NCBI RefSeq assembly: GCF_000247695.1
Contig: NW_004624805.1
Coordinates: forward strand, 4,160,670 to 4,224,669
Source of the DNA: Heterocephalus glaber
Taxonomy: Eukaryota > Chordata > Mammalia > Rodentia > Bathyergidae
DNA: 64,000 nt
Direction: 5' to 3'
Shown here: positions 56,601-64,000 of the stretch, in pieces
Layout of the letters: each line of letters starts with the position of its first letter
Numbering within the stretch: the first letter of the stretch is position 1
The notes under the pieces: model-generated
Seen by the model: the letters and a program-made list of their open reading frames with translations, nothing else
The model's database searches: none
Told to the model about the DNA's origin: nothing
Made by a program: the position numbers and the translations under genes

Positions 56601-57720
56601 TAAATTCGCCACTGTGAGAACCAAGCAACAAACCCTACCTGAAGCTGTCTTGAGTCTGAACATCACGTTGTGCAAGTGCTTCGCGCTGTTTCAGATGTTC
56701 AGATCAGGACACCGGCATGGGATGGAACGCGGGGAGGAGGACGAAGCCTCGCCTTGCCGTGGTTCACCTCGCCCTCCGCGGGCTGCGTCTCCTCTGTCGG
56801 AGCAGAACCAGGGCCACCCAATTTCCAACAGATGAACCTTGGAACTGACCCTCCTGTCTCCACCCAAGCCTCTGTCGCTGTGACCATCCACAACACAGCC
56901 TCGCGCTCCTGCCGTCCTCACCAGGCCGTCCCTGCCCTCTTCGGACAGCGGCAGGGCCTGGGAGGACCCCGCGCATGGCGTCTGCCACCCAGTCTCCGCA
57001 GCTCTCCAAGCCTCTGCCTTCCGATTTTGACCTAACACTGAAGGTGCCTCCCGTCACAAGAGGAGAGGCGGGGACACTCTTCGGAGCGTTCCCCTGACTC
57101 CGCGGCTCAGTACAGCCCTGGACACCACAGCAGTGGCAGGTGTGGCGTCTTCAAGTGAAAACTTCCCAGTCGCTGCCCCTTCCGAAGGCCCTGAACGGAC
57201 TCAGAAGGCGACCCCGGACCGGAGGTGTGCATGGGGAGAAGCCTGCACCTTCTTCTCTTCCGAGCTGTTCTCATACACAGCCGTTTCGTACGCCTGCAGG
57301 TGTCAGTCTAAGGCGGAAGGGATCTCGGCCCAGAGGAAGCCTTAGAGCGACTGTATACCTTACTGTCTGACTCGGGACACTGTTGAGAGGGAAAGGGAGA
57401 AACTAATCATCACGCCAGGAGATGTGGACACGGTGACCGTTCTGGGCACTCTGCGAACTGTGAGCTCTAAACTGGAGCAGGTTCGAGTGCTGGGCACGCA
57501 TTTGGTTTGTTGATAACACAATACTGAGGGACCTGGGGCCCAACAGGCCAAAGAGCTTGGAGAGGGTAAGGCAGGTGAGAGACTAAGGGAGTGGCTGCGG
57601 GAACGCTGTCTCTCCAGACGCCATGGCCGGGCCACGTGGCAGTGGGGACAGAATCAGCTCATCCCAGAAAGAGACTCCGGGAAACCCGGGCTCCTTTTCT
57701 TGTCTGAGTTACCGATTGTT
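56600..57720. other. CpG-rich unique block
   Basis: CpGs are frequent: GTGCTTCGCGCTG, GGAACGCGGGGAGGAGGACG, CGCCCTCCGCGGGCTGCGTC, CCTCGCGCTCCTGCCGTCC and CCCCGCGCATGGCGTCTGCC. Frames overlap on both strands (121 codons plus, 115 minus). A CpG island without an identified gene is one reading; a GC-rich unmethylated relic another. Confidence 0.4.
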
Positions 57721-58137
57721 CTCAGCAACAAACTGAGTTCTACTGACTTCTTTTCTACCCACAAGAGACAGCAGAGGCCCGAGTCCTAGGTTAGGATCAC
57801 AGACCCGCTGTCCTGCTGCAGGTCTGAGCCCCAGGTCTGCAGCGCTCACTTGTCCTTGGCTTCCTGACCACGCCCCGCAGGACCCATCCTCCTGCGCCCC
57901 CACTTACAGAGAGTGACAGTCAAGCTCCAGCTGAGGCCCCACCCGAGCCAGGCTGAAGGATGAGAACAGGCCTCCGGCCAGGCCCCACCAGGGGTCCTGG
58001 GCAGACAGGCACAGGCAGGCGGGGTTCTGTGAGAGGACTGCCTCCGTTTCCAGAGGCAAGATCATCTGAAGGAACCTATTTTCACTTTGTTTTTACTTCT
58101 CAGACCCAAAAGAATTTACAAAGTCTTTATAAGAATA
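57721..58137. other. Unassigned sequence
   Basis: No supported gene. The 137-codon frame at 57960-58373 runs into the ID repeat and is not called. Confidence 0.5.
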
Positions 58138-58145
58138 AAAAGTTT

Positions 58146-58233
58146 CAGGGCCAGGAATTTAGCTCAGTGGTTCTACCGTCTGAAGTGCAAGGTCCCAAGT
58201 CCGATCCCTGGTACCAAAAAAAAAAAAAAATAC
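58146..58233 (+). mobile_element. ID SINE, plus strand, internal deletion
   Basis: AGGGCCAGGAATTTAGCTCA head, AGTCCGATCCCTGGTACC B box and an A16 tail. About nine bases are missing between the boxes relative to other copies. AAAGTTTC flanks at 58138-58145 and 58234-58241. Confidence 0.93.
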
Positions 58234-58241
58234 AAAGTTTC

Positions 58242-58918
58242 TTAACTTTTTTAAATAAAAAAATCCTTAATGGAAATTTCTTATTTCACCTAAAAATTGG
58301 AAATATTTTGATTTGCTTAAAAAAGAAGTTACCCCTTTCTGGGATGGAAACTCTCAATTGGTCTATAAAATAATATTCTGTAACAGTCTTTATCCTCACT
58401 GCTAAATAAAAATTATATTGGAATTATATGGCAATGATCCAAAATGAGTAAAAGATAATATTATTCTTCCAGACACAAGGTACACTGGATAGAGGATTCA
58501 AGAGAAGTCATTTATAAATCACACTTGAAGGGAAAACAATCCTCTATGTGACTCTAAAAAGAAATGAGAAACCAGATTTTTTTTATATTATGTAAATTTT
58601 CTAATTGAATAAATAGCTTAGAACTTAAAATCAAGTTATTCTTTGGAACTAATTCTCTTATTTTCACTATTTGTCTTTCTTTTCTCTGAGTAAAGTTATT
58701 ATTAGTGGACTATTTCTTACAGATGATGATCTCCCAAAAGGCAAAGATTTTTCTTTGTTTATATTTTTGCTTCTGTAAAGGCGTTCAATAACTCTTTGAT
58801 AACTATGTAATGAAAAGGCATGCTAAACATCAAGTTATGATAATACATACAAATGGCTAAATTTTCTCCACCATCTCAGATGAACTAAGAAGAAAAAATC
58901 GAATAATTTTCTACTTAC
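58242..58918. other. Unassigned AT-rich sequence
   Basis: No gene or recognisable repeat. Confidence 0.5.
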
Positions 58919-58928
58919 AAGAATTACA

Positions 58929-59016
58929 GGACCAGGGATTTAGCTCAGTGGCACTGTGTCTGCCCTGCAAGCGCAAGGTCCTGAGTTTGATCCCTGGTAC
59001 CAAAAAAAGTAAAAAA
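58929..59016 (+). mobile_element. ID SINE, plus strand
   Basis: GGACCAGGGATTTAGCTCAG, GAGTTTGATCCCTGGTACC, A-rich tail. AAGAATTACA is duplicated at 58919-58928 and 59017-59026. Confidence 0.94.
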
Positions 59017-59170
59017 AAGAATTACATCTAGAGCAAAATGGCACAAAAGTAAATAATAAGAAAAATAAGAAACATAAAGAAAAAAAGAATTAACAATATT
59101 AATACCTCAAAAGTAGAATGTAAAATAAATCATTAAACCAAAGTGATGATTTTATATTATCAGAAATGAA

Positions 59171-59254
59171 GGGCTGGGGATTTAGCTCAGTGGTTTCGCC
59201 GCCTGCTGCGCAAGCACAAGGACCCGAGTTCGATCCCCAGTACCAAAAAAAAAA
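59171..59254 (+). mobile_element. ID SINE, plus strand
   Basis: GGGCTGGGGATTTAGCTCAG, AGTTCGATCCCCAGTACC, A12. AGAAATGAA flanks at 59162-59170 and 59255-59263. Both the A and B boxes match a consensus pol III promoter. Confidence 0.95.
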
Positions 59255-59488
59255 AGAAATGAAATCAACTGAATTTGCCACAGAATTTTTTGTAGATTTT
59301 GGAGGGATTTTTAGGAACATGCCAAAATGCCATTTTGGGATTTATTTGTCCAACCCATTGCCCTCTTAGCAAAATAATCTAAAAGAGTTTATTTTCAAAT
59401 ATGGAAACAAATTGTATAGAATTAGAAAATCTAGAAATACATAAAATATTGTCAGAAACACAATTGACGTAGGATGTTTTTCATGGAT

Positions 59489-59865
59489 TGTCATGGGCCG
59501 AGCCTGAAGATGGCCCTTTTTCTCTTCCCTACTGCCTTTCTCCTCCATAGATTAGCGAGTCAAACAGACACAGTCAGTTATATTATGTATCTTTGTTCCC
59601 TTTCTGCTCATGCCTCCATCATGAGACAATCATGTTCAGCCTAGGCCATGTGGGCCACATGGCACTAGTTACCTGCCTTCCTACACTATAAATAAAGAGC
59701 ACACTGAATGCCAGGCAGCCATTAGCTCATCAGGCTATGGTCCCACCTGGTCCCAGCTATAAAGTATAAGTTTGGTACATATCCTTCTTTTTTGTTATTC
59801 TTCAATATTCTTCATCTCCCACCGCTATCCCCAGCTTCAGACCCTACGCTGTGCAGGTCACAGCA
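59489..59865 (+). mobile_element. Solo LTR, 377 bp, 6-bp TSD (class II ERV-like)
   Basis: It starts TGTCATGGGCC and ends GGTCACAGCA (TG...CA). ATGGAT is repeated exactly at 59483-59488 and 59866-59871; six bases is the duplication length of class II (ERVK-like) integrases. A TATA-like TATAAATAAAG lies at about 59688. No internal viral genes remain, so recombination left only the LTR. Family not identified. Confidence 0.82.
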
Positions 59866-59871
59866 ATGGAT

Positions 59872-60638
59872 CTATAATGCACCAGTAGTACATAAAGTAA
59901 ATTAAATGATAGGAGATTTGGATGATAATAATGAATTATATGATGGTGAGTTCTGCTTCTGGTTAGGATGTAAAAAGGATGCAAGAAATCCTCATTCTGA
60001 CCCTAACATCCAAAACAGCTTAAATAAGCTATAAAAAGAACAGGAAGAAATTTAGTTTCTTTTTAACCTTATAGGAGCAATGAGGATTCAAACTAACCTA
60101 AATGAATTCATCTCAAGCTATCTGTAGGAGGTAAGATACCTGCAGCATTTTTTACCCCTAGTCTTTGGTAAAGTATTAAAAGGAGGAAGACTTTTACAGC
60201 TGAGGGTGGTGAAACCCTAAAAATCTTTTAACAACCATGCAGGGACTGGCATGACAGATTCAAATTCTAAATTGTTCTAGGCTCAGAGGCTGGACATTCC
60301 CATCTACTGCTGTTTTCCCACAAACTGCACTGAATTCTCAAGGGCAGTCTGCCAAAGGCTGCAGATGAGGCAGGAGGGCTGGGAGAGTTACTGCCTGAGT
60401 GCTGGAGTCCATCGGGCTCAAGGGAGCCAAGCTATGATGGAGGGGAACAGAGTAAGGAACCTGAGAAAAACCAATAGAGGCTCTCCCAGCTTTCAGAGCA
60501 TGGCTCTGAATGAAGGCAAGAAGAAGAGCTAGAAGAAACTGCTCCAGGAATTCTGGGCAGATAATGATCTTCCTAGGTAAAAAAGAACTTGGACAATACC
60601 AGAAAACAATTCAAAATGCTGGTGGTAGTTAATCTACA
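59872..60638. other. Unassigned AT-rich sequence
   Basis: No gene is supported. It may be the 5' part of the old L1 that follows. Confidence 0.4.
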
Positions 60639-60675
60639 GGGAGGGAGGGAGAGAGAAAGAAAGAAAGAGAGGGAG
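60639..60675. repeat. (GGGA)n(GAAA)n purine tract
   Basis: GGGAGGGAGGGAGAG followed by AAGAAAGAAAG-type units. Confidence 0.85.
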
Positions 60676-60849
60676 ATGCTTTGTAGTTTGGAAAGTTGGC
60701 AGCTCAGTTGTAAAGAACAAAGAATTCTCCAGAATTTTACCAACACTCAGCTTCCAAGCAAAGTCCTGATTATATCCTCAAAGCTTTTGTAGCTATTGGT
60801 CAATCAAATTCAAATAAAGCTGTAATAAAATCAAGACCCAACCACAAAC

Positions 60850-63300
60850 ATATTAACTCCTTATTAAAAGTAATTATTATTTACTCTCTAGTGCTCTTTT
60901 ATACAAAATGACTAACATTGATCAAAACTTACAAGACACTTGAAGCATGAAAATGTTATTTGCAATCAAGAGTACAAACAGTCAATAGAACAAGTCTGAT
61001 CATTTCTGATCCAGATTTTGGAATTATTAGACAAGGATTTTTAAATAACAGTGATAGAAATGCTGAAAAATTTAATGGGGAAAGAAGAAAATATGCACAA
61101 AGACACAAAGAACTTCCAGGGACATGAAAACAAATCAAAGAGAAATGTAAGAAAGAAAAAGATGCAATATTAGAAATAAAAAACTCAACTGATGGGCTTA
61201 ATGGAAGACAGGATTCAAAAAGGGATTACTAAACATATAGATGGGTCAATAGAAATTTTTCAAATGGGAATAAAAAGGAAAAAACAAGTGGAAAAAAACA
61301 GAACAAAAAACTTGAGATCTGTGAGAAAATATCAAATACCTTAATGTGTTTGTACTTTGAGTCCCCAAAGAAGAACAAGGAAGGAAGTGGAAATAATTTT
61401 GAAGAGACAATGAGCCCAAACCTTCCAAATCAATCCAAGAAACTCAGCAAACCCCAAGCCAGATGAATTAAAAGAAACCCATACCAAGGCACATCATGGC
61501 AAACTACTGAAAATCAGATATAGAAAGCAAACCTTAAGAGCAACAGGAGAAAATGTACATGCTATTTCTCACCAAAAACAATGGAGGCAAAGAACAATAG
61601 AATGCTATCTTTATTAAGGTTCTGCAGGAAAAAAAATTGTTGGTCTAGGGGCATAGCTCAGTGATAGAACACATGCCTAGCATTTCCAAGGTCCTGGGTT
61701 TGATACCATAGAGAAGAAGGGTTATATTTTCTGGAAAAAAAATGACACACCAGGTAGAAAACTAGATCCACAGGAAGAAATTAAGAGCAGCAAAATGGGT
61801 AAAACAAGGGCAAATAGTTATTATAAAACACTTTATTATGTACTAATATGTGTATTCTCATGTGATTTTTTGAAAGATACTGACAGTTTAAAGACTATTT
61901 TTAAAATACTTTAAAATATTACTATTTTTAAAATGTGTTGAATTTTACAACATAAGGCAACAAGAGCACATCCCATGGGAAACAGTAAATGGAATTCTTA
62001 CACAGCTCACAAATAGTATCATATTATTTTAAAGTATTAAAAAGTAGACATAAGCAACCACTAAAAGAAATAACACAAAGTACAGCAAAACTCAATAGAG
62101 GAAACAAAATACAATCCAAAAAATACACAGTTCACTCTTCTCTCCCATCCCCTGACAAAGGCAGGAAACAAAGGAATAAAGAACCAGTCAAGTAAAAACC
62201 AATTCAAGTGAGAAACATAAATCCAACCATACTGTGTAATAATTATGCTGAATGCAAATGAGCTAAACATTTCAATTACGTTTCAGAGTTCGACAGATTG
62301 TATAAAAAGGCAAGGCAAAACCTATACTGTGAAGAATAAAGACAGGCTTAAAGTAAAGGGTGGGGAGAAATACCATGCAAATATTAAGCATGAAAGAGTT
62401 GGTATGACTATATCAGTATCAAAAAAAGTATACTTTAAGACAAAAAGCATTACTAGAGATAAAGTAGGTCATTTCATAATAACAAAAAATTAATTCATCG
62501 AGAAGAAATGTATATGCAACTTATAAAGTCTTCAGAATACATTTTTTAAAAATTAAAAGTATTAAAGGGAGAAATAAAGCCAGAAGTATAGAGAAAGATT
62601 TTTAACACCCTTCTATCAATTATTGATGGAACAATGCTAGTCAAGAAATAGAAGATTTGAACAATATCTTCAATTTCCTATTTGACACTTACAGTACACA
62701 ACTCCCAGACTACAGTGTAGTTTCTTTTTAAGAGCACGTGAAGCTTTCACCCAGAGAGACCATATGTTGGGCAGTGAAAAGGCCTGCCTACACATCAAAG
62801 GATAGAAATAATAAAAACCAATCAAATGGTAATTAATGAAAATAAACCTCTCATTAAAATTTCAGTCAGAAATGCTCCAGTCTGTATTCTCTGATCACAA
62901 TATGATAAAAACCAAGTCAGTTCGTTAGACAAAAATAATGATTATTCAAATCTTAAACACTTGGATGTTTAAAAATATTCTTCCAAGAAGCAATGATTCA
63001 AGAAGAAAGTTAAAAACATAATTAGAGGCTATTTTAGAAAAAGCAAAACAAAAACAAAAAACAATGAGACCACTACTGAAACCTTAAAAACATTAAACTC
63101 AAAGGGAATATCGTAGCCCCAAATATTTTTATTATTTAAAAAAGGACATAAATTAAAATGAAAGCACACAGCAGAAAAAACAAACTAGTGGAAAAATGGG
63201 TTGAATGCATAAAAACTTGGTTCCATGACAAGAAACAAAATTGAAAATTGTTTGGTAAATAAAAAAAAAGAAAACAGAATTGAACATAAAATGTAAATTA
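60850..63300 (+). mobile_element. HAL1/old-L1 fossil, plus strand: ORF1 then endonuclease part
   Basis: ORF1 wording is at 61060-61610 (TTAGAAATAAAAAACTCAAC, GATGGGTCAATAGAAATTTT, AAGCCAGATGAATTAAAAG). Endonuclease-type wording is at 62240-63080 (GCTGAATGCAAATGAGCTAA, GAAAGAGTTGGTATGACTA, ACTAGAGATAAAGTAGGTCA, then AGACCATATGTTGGGCAGTG). Reverse transcriptase text is not seen, consistent with HAL1 or with truncation. An 82-codon open stretch (62245-62493) covers part of the endonuclease remnant. Stops break both parts. Confidence 0.7.
61645..61720 (+). mobile_element. Older ID-like SINE in the HAL1 fossil
   Basis: TAGGGGCATAGCTCAGTGAT (A box) and CTGGGTTTGATACCATAG (B-box relic). It has GATAGAACACATGCCTAGCA in the middle, closer to rat-type ID than to the young copies. 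Confidence 0.8.
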
Positions 63301-63314
63301 AAAAATAAGGAAGC

Positions 63315-63413
63315 AGGGCCAGGGATTTAGCTCAGTGGTTCCACCATCTGCCTCAAAAGCGCAAGGTCCCGAGTTCAATTCCTGGTACCAAAATAAAATA
63401 AAATAAAATAAAA
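63315..63413 (+). mobile_element. ID SINE, plus strand, (AAAAT)n tail
   Basis: GGGCCAGGGATTTAGCTCAG, GAGTTCAATTCCTGGTACC, then five AAAAT units. Short flanks GGAAGC and AGAAGC may be the duplication. Confidence 0.92.
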
Positions 63414-63421
63414 TACAGAAG

Positions 63422-64000
63422 CGGTAAACATCAGAAGTCAATGGAGATTAAATCTATATGCAGTTCTAGGGTGACAGATTTGGAATCCTCATTTTACAAA
63501 TGCTTTCCCAGTAAACACAAACAGCCAGGATGGATGCAAAAAGCTGTGGGGAGCCTGGAGACAGTGAAACTGAGCAAGACCTGCAGAATATGCTCACTGT
63601 GCAGATGGGCTGAGGGGAGGATTTCTACAGACTGCCAAAGGGATGATGTGCATCACACTTTTTCAGGAAGTACAGAAGAATGGGAGAAAAGCTATTTAAT
63701 TTATAAATCTCAGAACCCTGACACCAACATCTAATGAAGGTGGAAAGCAAAAGTGAGAAGGAAGGGCAGACAACATGTTGCCCAAGGGCGGTAGGACTTG
63801 CTGAGACCATGGACCACGTGAAGCCCAGATCTAACGGTGCTGGACAGAGGCAGAGGAAACAGCGAGATTAAAAAGCAACGGGTCACACACAAGTAGGCTT
63901 CAGTCGCTTCCATTTTTTAGCAAATGTGTTTTTACAAAATAAATACGGAGTGCTTTTGCAATTTTTCAAACATAACATTTATCAATAAGTATTTGAAATA
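63422..64000. other. Unassigned sequence
   Basis: The 97-codon frame at 63441-63734 has no recognised domain. No repeat is seen. Confidence 0.5.

Noticed and set aside
7585..63413. ID copies considered as tRNA genes
   Set aside because: They have A and B boxes but end in A-tails with target-site duplications and lack a full cloverleaf with anticodon arm, so they are SINEs.
1..64000. CRISPR arrays, bacterial operons, attachment sites or phage-like systems
   Set aside because: No short direct repeats with regular spacers, no ribosome-binding patterns and no bacterial genes were seen; everything points to mammalian nuclear DNA.

Overview
This window looks like mammalian nuclear DNA from a rodent outside the mouse/rat family. 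The evidence is its repeat content: many young tRNA-Ala-type ID SINEs with A/B-box cores and target-site duplications, B1-like (7SL-derived) SINEs, two ID+B1 composites of the kind called MEN elements in squirrels, several dead L1 LINEs, MaLR-type LTRs, and old MIR and L2 fossils. The ID consensus here carries a TGGTTC core and ends GGTACC before the A-tail, unlike rat ID. I lean toward a hystricognath (for example a mole-rat) or another non-murid lineage, but the sequence alone does not settle the species.

I find no protein-coding exon that I can support. Open frames longer than 150 codons lie in GC-rich stretches, overlap on both strands, and show no recognisable domain. The few frames with recognisable protein similarity belong to transposons: a mariner transposase C-terminus near 3.47-3.70 kb and broken L1 frames between 14 and 38 kb. 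The window reads as intergenic or deep intronic.

Layout. 0-0.25 kb: the right end of a 67-bp minisatellite. 0.25-13.3 kb: old LINE/MIR fossils, a back-to-back pair of mariner remnants, several ID insertions, a conserved-element-like block at 7.1-7.3 kb, a small GC-box/ETS promoter-like motif near 9.15 kb and three LTR remnants. 13.3-38.4 kb: an L1-dense block. L1-A (+) and L1-B (+) are followed by L1-C (-), which lies tail-to-tail with L1-B, then by the older L1-D (+). SINEs, an L1 3' stub, an LTR-like segment and a 200-bp TA-flanked MITE are nested inside them. 19.5-26 kb: mostly unique and GC-richer, with CpG-rich stretches and a (GTGC)(GT)(GA) compound microsatellite. 38.4-58 kb: mostly unique sequence with scattered LTRs, SINEs, L2/MIR fossils and conserved-element candidates at 40.9-41.6 and 47.1-47.6 kb. 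58-64 kb: AT-rich, with four ID elements, a solo LTR with a 6-bp duplication, and a HAL1/old-L1-like fossil.

The parts do not form a pathway. What can be read is a nested insertion history, because many insertions are bounded by visible target-site duplications, plus a few blocks whose motif density suggests developmental enhancers. No previously undescribed gene system is evident. The closest to novel are the TA-flanked hairpin-bearing MITE in L1-C, the inverted mariner pair, and the large imperfect L1-B/L1-C inverted repeat.
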